Source: Phaeoceros laevis
Taxonomy: Eukaryota > Anthocerotophyta > Anthocerotopsida > Notothyladales
Direction: 5' to 3'
Assembly (NCBI GenBank): GCA_049999765.1
Contig: JBNGIQ010009489.1
Location: 88,695 to 152,694 of the forward strand
DNA: 64,000 nt
Part shown: one piece after another, positions 32,037 to 42,314 of the stretch
Position numbering within the stretch: position 1 is the first letter of the stretch
Layout: each line of letters opens with the position of its first letter
Program-made: the position numbers and the translations under genes
Notes under the pieces: generated by a model
What the model was told of the DNA's origin: nothing
Database searches by the model: none
What the model saw: the letters and a program-made list of their open reading frames with translations, nothing else

Positions 32037-32256
32037 TGCTCCAACAATCAACAATATTAATGGAGAGTACTGGATGTGACGCCTAGAAGCTACAGTCAAA
32101 TTAGGGTCACAAAGACGAAGTAAAAAAAAGAGGAAGATGTAAACCCGGTGCTGAGCTAGAATCTTGATCAAGCCTTCGTCATGCCTGCAGTCATGCCTTG
32201 CAGGCATGCAACTATATAGCAGAATCCCGAGCAGTAATGCCCGTGTGCAGCCACAA
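32037..32256 (+). repeat. Dispersed repeat, copy 2
   Basis: Second copy of the 28640-28850 repeat. Here ATGCCTGCAGTCATGCCTTG has a small internal duplication of the ATGCCTGCAG word. Confidence 0.85.
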
Positions 32257-32261
32257 CGATG

Positions 32262-32600
32262 GACTTTTTATAAATATTATCGCAGCATATGCTCAGCATG
32301 GGCAAGACAAGCGGGTACTAAGCCTTTAAAAGCTCTTCAAGAATGCAGGACCGGAATCTTGAGCCAAATGAGAAGATTTACGTTGCAGTCCTCAAAGCTT
32401 GTGTTAGAGCAAGAGCATTGAAAACATTAATTTAGATGTATCCATTCATGCATATGACAGTCTGATCAGACATTAATATTACCACCACCAAACATAATGG
32501 AGACCTGTTTGCAAACTTGTCGTACAAAGAAATGCAACGGAAAGGGTGCAAGCCAGAAAATCTCAGTTTTGTTCACGTGTTCAAACAAAGACTGTCCTGC
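32262..32600 (+). pseudogene. PPR relic
   Basis: Frame-shifted PPR pieces: IIAAYAQHGQDKRVLSL (about 32277), IYVAVLKAC-like sequence (about 32378) and YKEMQRKGCKPENLSFVHVF (about 32519-32580). Spacing and order match one to two repeats of the local PPR genes. No intact frame. Confidence 0.7.
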
Positions 32601-33023
32601 CTTGATGGAGAGCAGGGCGAGGGCGATCCATGATTGTACATGAATTCCTGGGCTGTGGGTGTTAACTCAAGCAGCTTGGTCAATCAATCAAGGTCCAGAA
32701 GCAGCTGCTTCTGAGAAAACAGCTGCAGGCGCTGATGGCTGAAATCCCCAGTGAACAGGATTTACGAAATGGTGAATTCGTGAGCTATAGATCTGGATCG
32801 GATGTCCAACAAAACGACGAATGTAGCTGCTCAAGCGAGAAGACTACTTAAGGTGCCATGGGCTGGAGCTGAAACCTTAAAGCATCCAAGCTTGGATGCT
32901 TTTCTCTGTCATTTGGTCCGGATATTGCTACTTGACTCAACCGCCTGTCTACCAAAACTTCCCAGTCTGAGATGGGAAGGTCATTGTGTTCTAAGGAGCA
33001 TAGAACTTGATAAATCCGGTGAT
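32601..33023. other. Stretch without a recognised gene
   Basis: 3' flank of the minus-strand CC-RING gene that ends at 33024. Nothing recognised. Confidence 0.35.
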
Positions 33024-33707
33024 CTATGCCCGACATGTGGGACAGGTGGCGCTTCCGATGAGAACTCGGAGGACGCACAGCCAGCAGTACTGTCCATGAT
33101 TACATGGCAACAAGGCTGCATCTCTTGGTCTTTCGTAACAAATGTGGCAAACCCGAGCATCTTCGATCTCAGCTTTACGTTTCTGAAGCTCTTCTCGCGA
33201 TCGGACCGTTTCAAGCTCGGCTTCACGAGCCACCACTCTCAGGGCTTCCGTCTCTGCCTTCTTAGCCTCCAGTTGTTCTCTGGCTGCTTGAGTCTCTGCT
33301 TGGCTAGCCTCCAATAGCTGGCTGGCTGCTTCGAGATGCTTTCCAGCCGCTGCTTCAATGCTCAGCTTGTCATACTCAAAGACCAGCTTGTCCGCTGCTG
33401 AAGCTGCCTCGAGCTTGGCTTTGTCGCGCTCCAACTGGGCCACCTGGGCGGCTCTAGCTTTCATCTCTACCAGTAACGTCTTCACCACAATTTCAGGCAA
33501 ACTCACATTCTGGCCATGGACGGCGTGTTCCTCCACTGTCTGCTGCATCTCGCGATCGTCCAGTACTTCAGGCTGTTGCTCTTGTACTTCCGTGCCCTCC
33601 GGCAACATCCTCCTCCTCTTCTTACTATTGCGACCGGGCGAGTGTACGTTCCATCTTTCCTTCCAAGTTCCCTCGCCCCATTCCCGAGAATATCCACATG
33701 TCCTCAT
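33024..33707 (-). CDS. CC-RING protein with minimal C-terminus
   Basis: ATG 33707 gives 227 aa. Order: basic Lys/Arg patch (NSKKRRR, a possible nuclear signal), acidic Gln/Glu region, coiled coil of about 110 residues (QLERDKAKLEAASAADKLVF), RING. The RING has all ligands: CHICYERPRDAALLPCNHGQ, YCWLC, CPTC. The protein ends two residues after the last Cys, lacking the GTxxxI tail of its relatives. The loop between ligands 6 and 7 (VLRVLIGSAT) has lost the usual HRKTN. Confidence 0.78.
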   Translation of the reverse strand: MRTCGYSREWGEGTWKERWNVHSPGRNSKKRRRMLPEGTEVQEQQPEVLDDREMQQTVEEHAVHGQNVSLPEIVVKTLLVEMKARAAQVAQLERDKAKLEAASAADKLVFEYDKLSIEAAAGKHLEAASQLLEASQAETQAAREQLEAKKAETEALRVVAREAELETVRSREELQKRKAEIEDARVCHICYERPRDAALLPCNHGQYCWLCVLRVLIGSATCPTCRA

Positions 33708-33762
33708 TTTCTGAGCTCCAGTCGAAGGTCCTAACTTCCGTGACCATTCTCAGTTGAAGGTC

Positions 33763-34207
33763 CTAGCTTCCGTGACCATCCTCTCGGAATAAGAAGAAGA
33801 CGAGTGTCTTGCAAGCCGTGTATACATCCAAGGTACAGAACCGGAATTCACCTAAAGTTCTAACTGAGCACTCCACACCCTTCCCACACTGGGACTGTAT
33901 GAAGTCTGGGTCAAGGTGCCAATCGACTTCCAGGCCTTGAGTCGCCTGTTGGAAAGCCGTGTCACTCAGAAACCGATCGGACACTCGTGACCATCGCTCT
34001 CCAGAACTTGGTTTCAAGCGACTGGTCAGTTTCCAGGAGCAGAGTAGTGCGCGGAGCCGTTCGCGAACCAGGCAACTTGCAATTGTTCACGAATGCTTTG
34101 AGGTTGCTCTGCTGTGCGTCCAGCAATGTCTGACAAACAACTGCTGCATGATTTCGAATATCTTCAAAGGCATCGCGCGTCACCCGGCCCAGGGCTTCAA
34201 ATCGTAG
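33763..34207 (-). CDS. Possible 5' exons upstream of the CC-RING gene
   Basis: Two overlapping minus-strand frames read as protein-like helix (EDIRNHAAVVCQTLLDAQQ; then RFLSDTAFQQATQGLEV). They need an intron or frameshift to join. They lie on the same strand just before the 33707 start and may be its N-terminal exons or a separate decayed gene. No family match. Confidence 0.28.
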
Positions 34208-34558
34208 CTAGGCTCCGAAGAGGGGGACCTCCGTATCCGGAACCCCTCTCGGGCATGCTGAAGGCCTCCCCAGTGCCTCAACCCACATACCCACCACCAT
34301 CATGTGCGAGCTCGACCACATTGTGTGACCAGTCTTTTCCAACAAATCCGGCGAGCCTGCGCCTCTGAAGGACTTCCAGAGCTGTTGCTTCAGCGTTTTT
34401 GTGTTACAACTTCAACTTCAGCTGAGCTTTCTCCTTGTGAAACTTGAGCCTAGGTAGTGCTCAGCTTCGGCCGTGCCAAGGGCTTTCCTATAGATGGCAT
34501 TGCAAGTTTACCGACCTGACCTCAGCTTGCATTTCCGATGATTCTTCCATGCATGGAG

Positions 34559-34646
34559 AGCTTGTCCCTTTCCGAGGAGGCCATGCTTGCAAAGAAATAT
34601 GGCAAGCTTGTCCCTTTCCGAGGAGGCCATGCTTGCAAAGAAATAA
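34559..34646. repeat. 46-bp tandem duplication
   Basis: AGCTTGTCCCTTTCCGAGGA with GGCCATGCTTGCAAAGAAAT occurs twice in tandem, almost identical. Confidence 0.88.
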
Positions 34647-34735
34647 GATCCCCCACTCTCGTTGAACCTCTTCCTGTTTTTCATCAATCGTGAAAAGAGG
34701 ACTACTGGAAGGTGATGCGGTAGAGTGGGCGTTTG

Positions 34736-34980
34736 TCTAGTAAATATGTATGAAAAACATGGCCAGTTCGAAGATGCACGCAAAGTGTTTTGAACATAGT
34801 ATGTCCACGAAGGAATAAGGTATGCTGAGCATGGGCTCGGTCTCCAGGTTCTCACATTGTATGCGACTTTGGATAGAGAGGAGGTTTGTGTGCCTCCTGA
34901 AGGCTTGTACAAGTGCTGGTGCTCTCCAGCAGAGCAGGCAGCTGCATTCACGGATCGTGGAAAGAGAACTGCTTTCAAGA
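34736..34980 (+). pseudogene. PPR relic
   Basis: VNMYEKHGQFEDARKVF is followed by an in-frame TGA and then by degenerate PPR sequence. It resembles the relic at 38280-39050 (VKMYAIYGQLEDARKVV), so the two may derive from one duplicated pseudogene. Confidence 0.7.
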
Positions 34981-35110
34981 GGGGATTTATAGACAAATTG
35001 TGCAGGTTTCAAAAATATTTCACAGTTTAGGTTTCCGGAGAGATCCTAGCCCCGTGTCACTGACAATGTTCTTCTAAAGACAAGATAGTAGCTTCTGCAA
35101 TATCTTTAAC

Positions 35111-37126
35111 CTACTTAATCAAGCCAGGTCCTCCAAAGAATAGCCAGGTCCCGCCTGCAATACCTGGAACACTAGGGGCATGGGAGAAATGAGATACATC
35201 ATATAACACGGCGTGTGGTGCCTCCGATTGAATTTGATCAGCTTCACGAGGCACTAATACATAATCTTTTAGATCTGCGCTCCGTACAAGGTATGTAAGC
35301 AATGCATGATGAGTTGGGTAGGTTGTTTATGTCGTGATAGGATGGTCGGGTCCCTTTGACCCAAACATACCGTTCCCCATTTCACCATTAGGTACATTCC
35401 TATCTGAATAATAAGTTATACTACCCCACTTCAATATGTTAGCAAGACCATCTCTCATGTAGAGGTATGAAAATATATCACTTGGCCAATAACCAACTGG
35501 AATATCCTCAATGCGTAACCACCAATCTGCACTTGTATCCACCTGTGCAAGCATTCTATTATTATAACAAAGCTCCTCAGCAAATGCAATTTGACATATA
35601 TTCATAAGCAATGTGTTGTGTGCAATATTGACAATGCCGCAAAGCATATATAAACATACTCGGGAAATTTGGTAGAGCTTGCTTGACCCAAAGTCTCCCT
35701 CAATAGCAGCCCCAAGGACAATACTGCTATCAACTTGGATGAATCCCGTGCACATCAAGTTGAGGCAACCTGTGGACTGGTACTTGTCTCTCTGAAATTG
35801 AAATCTATGTTAGTGTTTTGTCATACGATGGTCTCTTTGCCATTTTGTTAGTTAAAGGCTCATTCAATCACAAGCTCATGATCATCAAGATGTATACAAC
35901 AAGATTCAATTTTCTGAAGTAATAATCATAGGATTTGTGTGAGAGAACATTACCGTCCAATATATCATAAGAGTTGCTGGTTGATCTTCATAGACCTGCA
36001 AGATAGAAAAAAAGTTTTACATATACTTGTGAACGATATGTCAATGTACAACACAAAATATTGATGTAAGGATTAATGTAAACCGTACCATCCATCCAAC
36101 TTCAGCCGAATCTGCTGCATTGCCTTGCTCGTTAGAAACCCACATTTGAGACAGTGAATAACCACCTGCGGCTGAAACAGGTCTCCACAAGCTGATCCGA
36201 GTTAATCCTCCGTTGAATGAACCAGTTTGTGTTACTCTTGCCACCTAGCAATGAACATACTTTGAAGTCAGAAAAACTCTTAGTTTCTAGATGATTGCAA
36301 TTCTAACCCAGCTGGTCTACCTTAAATTTGAAAAGTTCAAAAAAATGAAAATACAATTCAGCCATCGTACACATATGATCATCAAGCCAATAAAATGTTT
36401 CATACCTCATAGTTTCTCTTGACATCAGAATCTCCTTCAATTATTCCATTTGACTTCTGTTCCACTTCTGCTCTTTTGTGTTTCCGGAGGCCATCATTCT
36501 TATGAGTATCATGTTGGGTGACACGCAGAATGGGAATGGTTCCGTGAGCACATGAGCCTACTTCATGATGGAAATCCAAGGAAAGTAGTTTTATGGCTTT
36601 TGTTGCCAGAATCAATGTTTGGAATTGCATGTGGAGGTTCCTGTTATGTATGATCAGTACCACCATAATATCAGCCGGTTAACTAAAACTTCAATTGTAC
36701 TCCAAAGATACATAAACATATTACAACTTAAACAAATCTTACGCGAACAGCATGATTCTTGAAGAATGGGTGTTGCAGTGTTAGTTGATCTTCAATCCTC
36801 ACACAATCAATTATGGTTCCATCTGAAAGCTGAAAGAAGACAAGAAATAGAGAGATATGTCATAATTAATATCTCCGCAATATAGGCACTAGTGTAGTGA
36901 CATCAAATGACACACATACATTATGAGAGATGACAAAGGGTCGATTGATAATATTTAAGTCGTGAACAACTTCCATGTCCACCAAATGAACTTTCTGTTG
37001 CGCTATATCCAACCCGAGAGAACGTCCACAAATGAAAGGCGATAAGAAAACTAGAACACTAAGCAACAAAGAAACTCGGGCGCACAAGTTTTTCTCCATG
37101 ATCGCAAGAGCTAGGGAATGACCCAT
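35111..37126 (-). CDS. Neprosin-family (DUF239) protein, 8 exons, possibly defective
   Basis: Exons (minus): 37126-36920, 36829-36743, 36640-36406, 36244-36089, 35995-35954, 35791-35660, 35542-35371, 35274-35111. All introns are GT-AG, 90-162 bp. Exon 1 carries a signal peptide. Exons 2-3 match the neprosin activation peptide (HPFFKNHAV; GSCAHGTIPI). Exons 4-8 match the neprosin domain (ISLWRPV, SLSQMWV, SAEVGWM, GCLNLMCTGFIQV, VGYWPSDIFSYL, WLFFGGPG). The family are secreted glutamic prolyl endopeptidases. Oddities: exons 2 and 3 are out of phase by one base. Without the last intron an in-frame TAA occurs at 35327-35329. The family WGGE motif reads WGSI. The region is much more AT-rich than its neighbours. 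Confidence 0.75.
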
Positions 37127-37188
37127 ACTTCAACCACTAAAACATACACTAAGTGCACTACCAATGCAGAGTACATGTCGGACTCCTC

Positions 37189-37195
37189 TTATATA
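37189..37195 (-). promoter_or_regulatory. TATA box of the neprosin-like gene
   Basis: The minus strand reads TATATAAG about 63 bp upstream of the ATG at 37126, a normal spacing for a leader of about 30 nt. Confidence 0.55.
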
Positions 37196-37372
37196 GACAT
37201 TTTGAAAAACTTTTTGGATCGAGATGAGGACATACCGAGATCAGTTAAAGAAATAACTAGCTCTTAAATTGTAGTTTGTGGAACCTAAATGAATATGGTC
37301 ATATGGCTAGTAACTCAAGATGCGTCCTTCTATAGATTGTTACAAAGGTGTCTAGCAAGATGTCCAGTACCA

Positions 37373-37436
37373 TAGAGTCCATGCATGACACTTATAGTCC
37401 ATGCATTGCCCTTAGAGTCCGTGCATGGCACTAGGG
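37373..37436. repeat. 20-bp minisatellite, three copies
   Basis: Tandem variants of TAGAGTCCATGCATGACACT. Noncoding, upstream of the neprosin-like gene. Confidence 0.75.
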
Positions 37437-38279
37437 TTTGAGTTCGAGTTTCAACCAAACCACCAATGTGGCTTCAACCACAGGGAGATTGTACAGCAAG
37501 ACACACTCTCACCATGGCGTTCTTCAGTGTATGAGAAAAGAAGGAAGATCAACTATGCGGGCATGCTGAGAAGCTAGCTGTGGCTTTTGGTCTCTTGAAC
37601 GCTCCTTTTGTGGCACACGTGCTAGACTAGTAACCAAAAACCCCCGGGTGTGCAGGGATTGCCACTCTTCCACCGAGATTATGTGAAGGGTCGAAAAGAG
37701 GAATATTGTTGGAAGGGACGCACACAGTGTGCAATCGATTCGAGGCAGGGTCCTGTAGCTGTAAGGGTCGACATTGACTGAGACGAAACATTGCCAGCTG
37801 ATGCAGTTCCACCACTTGCTTGCTGTTGGTCACGCACCACCAGGCAACGGTTACCCAGGGTAGTCCTCCAAAATGGCCGACTGTCGAAGAACTCCTCGCG
37901 ATCGAGGACTTTGTACTGTGGCAAGGGTGGAGGCGAAGTTGGGAGGTTTCTGCATCCATGGGAGCGGACGAGGCTGCTGTTTTGTGCTGTGGCGGCATGG
38001 GGCATGCCTGCTCCAGGACATGGCACCAGCGGGGTGCTGGCTCGCAGGTCTCTCCACAAATAACGGCTGGCGGCTGCGGGCTGCGGACTCGATAGATGGC
38101 GGGCATGGCGGCTGCGGGCACGAAGAGCTACGTACCAAGGCTTCACCGAAGCTGGCCTCCAGGGGCAGGTCGCTTGGAAGACTCAGCCGCATGCAGTAGC
38201 TGCAGGCCGCTGCAATCTGGCCCGGGCAGGTCCCATGGAGGAGCTGGACCACTAACAATGCCTCGACCCTGTCGCAGGA
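37437..38279. other. Stretch without a confident gene
   Basis: Open frames occur on both strands at 37627-38350 because the sequence is GC-rich. None shows a domain. On the plus strand it may be the decayed 5' part of the PPR relic that follows. Confidence 0.35.
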
Positions 38280-39050
38280 AGGAGAGAAGTTGGAAGGTGC
38301 ACGCAAGCTGTTTGACACTTCGGCCATAACGAATGTGGAAACTGGGAATTGCAAGATAAATGGGTATGCTGACCACGGGCTCTGGCCCCATGCGCTCGCA
38401 TTGTATGCAATTATGGAGCAGGAGGGCCCGGTTTTAGCAAAGAGTGTTCAGAATGCTTGCCTCCTGAAATCTTTTAAAGCTTGGCAAGTGTTGGTTCTTC
38501 GTTCTAGCCAGTTGCCTCGTAAAAATGTATGCAATATATGGCCAGTTGGAAGATGCACGCAAAGTGGTTTGACAGTCTGTCCATAAGGGATGCGATTACA
38601 TGAACTGCCATGATAACTGGGCATGCAAGAGACTGAAAGTGATGCCATCTCTTGGAAATGCAGGGAGAAGGGTTTGCGTCAGGCTTGTAAAGCTGTACAT
38701 ATGCAACAGCCTCTCTTGACATATGACGAGGCTTCATCTTCCTTGGCAGCCGATACCTAGTACAGGCTGGATACATGTATGCAAGTAGCATGGGGGATGC
38801 AGAGCGGGTGTTTCACTCAATTGCAGGGATGGCGTGCAGAAAAAGAGCTAAATGGAAAACATGGTATGCTCGCTAATTAAGGGGACAGTGCCTTTTATCT
38901 GTTACCAGGATGAAGCAGTAAAACACCCAAGCTGGATGCAGAATGTGGTCGGTTAGTTGATGCAGGCAAAGTTTCTGACATCCTGTCCACAAGGGATGAT
39001 ATGGAATGCCGCAAGATTTTCATCCTGTTCATTGCGAACGATCCCCTGAA
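38280..39050 (+). pseudogene. PPR relic
   Basis: PPR pieces in several frames: KLEGARKLFDTS and INGYADHGLWPHALALY (38283-38410), VKMYAIYGQLEDARKVV followed by TGA (38520-38575), SMGDAERVFHSIAGM (38790-38835), and CGRLVDAGKVSDIL with DMECRKIF (38945-39020). Stops and frameshifts rule out function. Confidence 0.78.
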
Positions 39051-39199
39051 TCCTAAAGCCATACCACATTTGTGTGTTATCTTCTTCGGAGGCTTGCTTG
39101 GTTACCGTGGGTTTTTCGTCATCAGATTATTTGGTGACTTGATGCTAGCTACGGTGCAAATCCAGCAACTCACGATGACCTGGTTCATGGTGACTTGCT

Positions 39200-39548
39200 T
39201 TGCATCTTAGGCAGCATATATCGATCTTTTGTCATTTTGGGGACCTAAAGCAAGTTCAGTGGCAACTTGACAGATTTGTTAGCCATTACCTCCCAATAGT
39301 TTTTCCCTCCTTGTCGACATGGAGGCGACTTGCACGCTGGCAGATACTAGTTCAGCTGACAATCCATGCTCACCCAAAGATAGTTCACCACAAGAGTGGC
39401 TCTGGGGTTCACCTCTCGAGTGTCCTGTTCAGAGCACAAGCCGATTTACACAGCTTCCTTGTGATCATAAGGTCTGTGCTGCGAAGGCGACTGACGATCC
39501 GGAACATACCCTTCTTCGTCATTTTCGGGACAAGCTTTCCAGCCTTGA
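39200..39548 (-). pseudogene. Decayed DYW-like tail of the PPR gene
   Basis: Past the stop of the PPR gene, minus-strand sequence still resembles the E+/DYW region but in shifted frames. Examples are EEGYVPDRQ (about 39485) and ATLVVNYLWVSMDCQLN (about 39370), which resembles the NLRVCxDCH zinc-ligand segment. No CxDYW end was found. The gene probably once had a DYW deaminase domain. Confidence 0.45.
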
Positions 39549-42314
39549 CTACATCCGTTCACTCTCACAATGCTTTTTGTCCCCAGCTCCGAATGTGTGT
39601 ACCACTCCTTCCACGTCAATACACCAGGTGTGGCCTTGCTTCTTCCATGCTTCTGACTTGACTCTCCTTGCCTGCATCTCCTTTGCCTTCTCGCCCATCT
39701 GGGTGCTTGCATAGATGTTAGACATCAACACGTAAGATGCGGCATCCTTTCCATCCACACTCACTGCAAGCTCGAAAGCCTGCTGCCCAATCGTCACATT
39801 GTTCCACTTCCGACAAGCGCCTAACAGGGTGCGCCATACTGCACCGTTCGGTGGAAAAGGCATGGACTTTGCCATCTGTAGTGCTTCGTTCAGATGACCT
39901 GCACGGCCCAGCAGATCCATCATACATGTGTAGTGCTCTGCAGTTGGAGTGATCCCATAGTCTGTTTCCATGGCCTCAAAATACTTGCGACCTTTGTCCA
40001 CTAGACCAACATGACTGCACACTGTCAGCACACTAATAAGCGTGATGCCATCTGGCTGTATGCCCTCCAGTCTCATCCTGTCAAACAAGGCAAACACAAG
40101 CTCACTATTGCCTTGGCTGGTGTATCCACCAATCAGTGCACCCCATGCCTCAACTGTTCTGTGAGGCAATGAATCAAACACCTGCTGTGAATCAACCATG
40201 CTCCCACACTTTGCATACATATTTATCAATGCAGCTCCCACAGCCACATCAGCTTGCAATCCTTGTTCCTCAACCTGTGCGTGGAGCTGCCTTCCCAGAG
40301 GCAGGGCTGCTACAATTGCACATGCCTGTAGGAGGCATACAAATGTAACAGAATCGGGAGGCATGGTGGCTTCCTGTCGCATACTACTGTAGAGATTAAG
40401 TGCTTCCTGACCCATTCCCTGCTGGACATAACCTGCAAACATCGCATTCCATGTCACCACATTTCTCTCCGTTAGTCTGTCAAACAATCTACAAGCATCC
40501 TCAAAGCTACCACACTTTGCATACATGTTAACCAAGCTGCCACCTAGAACCACATCATCTAGCAAGCCTCGTTCTTCCATCTGTGAATGGAGCTTCTTCC
40601 CCTGATGCAGAGCTCCTACACTTTCACCTAGACTTGCACATGCCTGCAGAAGGGAGATAAATGTAACAGAATTGGGTGCGATGCCTTCTTGTTGCATGTA
40701 GCTGTAAAGAGTAAGAGCTTCCTGGCCCATCCCCAGCTCGGCATAACCTGCAAACATTGCATTCCATGTCACCAAATCTCTGTCTGGAAGTCTGTCAAAC
40801 ACGGAGCGTGCATCCTCTAAGCTACCGCACTTGGCATACATATTAATCAGGCAGGTGCCTACCACCACATCAGCTTGCAAACCCCGTTCGTCAATGTGTG
40901 CATGGAGCTGCTTCCCCAGAGGCAGGGCTCCTACATTTCCACATGCCTGAAGTAGGTACACAAATGTAAAAGAATTCGGAGCAGTGATGCCTTCTTGTTC
41001 CATAGTGCCATAAAGAGTAACAATTTCCTGACCCCTCCCCTTTTGGGTATAACCTGCAAACATCGCATTCCATGTCACAACATTTTTGACTGGAAGTCTA
41101 TCAAACACGTTGCGGGCATCCTCTAGGCAACCACACTTTGCATACATGTTAACCAAGCTGCCACCTAGAACCACATCATCTTGTAGCCCTCGTTCTTCAA
41201 TCTGTGCATGGAGCTGCCTTGCCTCCTGCAGAGCTGCTACACCTACACTTGCACATGCCTGCAGGAGGCATACAAATGTAACAGAATCTGGAGAGAGGCC
41301 TTCCTGTTTCATACCATTGTAGAGACTTATCGCTTCCAGACCCATCCCCTGCTGAGCATAGCCTGCAAGCATCGCATTCCATGTCACCACATTTTTCTCT
41401 GGAAGGCTGTCAAACACCCTGCGAGCATCCTCTAACCTCTTGCACTTCGCGTACATATCAAGTAGGCTTGTTTGAACAAACATATCTGGCTTCCCTGGAC
41501 TCGCTAGGACATGACCATGGACCTCCTGGCCTGCAACTAAATCTCCCGCAGTGGCACAAGCTTTAAGAACTGCTAAATAAATGCGGTTGTCGGGCTGAAC
41601 GTTTGACTCGCACATCTGACGATACAATTGAATAGCCTGTGCAGCCTCTCCATGCCTAGCATAAGCGAAGATAATATTAGCCCAGTTGTAGGCGTCTGGC
41701 GTAGAGACCCTAGTGAAGACTTGCATTGCTTCCTCCAACCTCCCATTTGAAGCATAGAGACCAATGAGGTGAGTGGCCAAGAATGCGTCTCCTTCATACC
41801 CACTTTTAATGGTGAGAGCATGAATGCGTCTTCCCAGAACAAGGTCCTTGTGTGCGATGCACTTCTTCAGGATACGATAGAAGAGATTGTTGGGAACATG
41901 ACATCCTCGCTGCACCAGAACGTTCAACGCATCCACAGCGTCACCAATCCGTCCCTCCTCACACAGCTTCCCGCACAGTCTAAGCTCTGAATGGGCATCC
42001 TGCGTCTTCATCCCAGCGTCCCATGCGGCTAGCTGGGCATCCACCCAAGAAGGCTTGTGCCGATTGTCTAGCCAGAGGCCGACCTTCGACTTCTTGTGCT
42101 TAAAATCAGGATGCCGGGAAGTCAGTTTGCTCCGTCTGTTGTCCCACCACTGTGTCTGATCTGAGAAGAAGTCTTTCCACAAGACCTCCTGCTGCTTTCC
42201 TGGAAGCAGTCCTTCCTCATCGGAAGATGCTTGACTTTTCCCACAGAACACATTCCCGGCTAGATTCTGGCATTTCAATACCACAACCTGCTGAAGCCGG
42301 CAGCTCGCAAGCAT
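39549..42314 (-). CDS. PLS-type PPR protein with E/E+ motifs
   Basis: Single exon, 921 aa from ATG 42314 (the frame continues upstream without an ATG). The first 30 residues are basic and hydroxyl-rich with almost no acidic residues, as in organelle transit peptides. From about residue 140 to 800 there are tandem P, L and S PPR motifs, with recurring VVTWNAMLAGYAQQGMG, NMYAKCGSLEDAR and VTFVCLLQACA. E motifs follow (GRAGHLNEALQMAKSMPF; WRTLLGACRKWNN), then an E+-like segment (GHTWCIDVEGVVHTF). It ends just after GDKKH, before any DYW domain. E-class PPR proteins bind organelle RNA for C-to-U editing. Here deaminase activity would have to come from another protein. Confidence 0.9.
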   Translation of the reverse strand: MLASCRLQQVVVLKCQNLAGNVFCGKSQASSDEEGLLPGKQQEVLWKDFFSDQTQWWDNRRSKLTSRHPDFKHKKSKVGLWLDNRHKPSWVDAQLAAWDAGMKTQDAHSELRLCGKLCEEGRIGDAVDALNVLVQRGCHVPNNLFYRILKKCIAHKDLVLGRRIHALTIKSGYEGDAFLATHLIGLYASNGRLEEAMQVFTRVSTPDAYNWANIIFAYARHGEAAQAIQLYRQMCESNVQPDNRIYLAVLKACATAGDLVAGQEVHGHVLASPGKPDMFVQTSLLDMYAKCKRLEDARRVFDSLPEKNVVTWNAMLAGYAQQGMGLEAISLYNGMKQEGLSPDSVTFVCLLQACASVGVAALQEARQLHAQIEERGLQDDVVLGGSLVNMYAKCGCLEDARNVFDRLPVKNVVTWNAMFAGYTQKGRGQEIVTLYGTMEQEGITAPNSFTFVYLLQACGNVGALPLGKQLHAHIDERGLQADVVVGTCLINMYAKCGSLEDARSVFDRLPDRDLVTWNAMFAGYAELGMGQEALTLYSYMQQEGIAPNSVTFISLLQACASLGESVGALHQGKKLHSQMEERGLLDDVVLGGSLVNMYAKCGSFEDACRLFDRLTERNVVTWNAMFAGYVQQGMGQEALNLYSSMRQEATMPPDSVTFVCLLQACAIVAALPLGRQLHAQVEEQGLQADVAVGAALINMYAKCGSMVDSQQVFDSLPHRTVEAWGALIGGYTSQGNSELVFALFDRMRLEGIQPDGITLISVLTVCSHVGLVDKGRKYFEAMETDYGITPTAEHYTCMMDLLGRAGHLNEALQMAKSMPFPPNGAVWRTLLGACRKWNNVTIGQQAFELAVSVDGKDAASYVLMSNIYASTQMGEKAKEMQARRVKSEAWKKQGHTWCIDVEGVVHTFGAGDKKHCESERM

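Noticed and set aside
37627-38354. Long overlapping open frames on both strands upstream of a PPR relic
   Set aside because: All are GC-rich chance frames without a domain, a consistent ATG context or splice sites.
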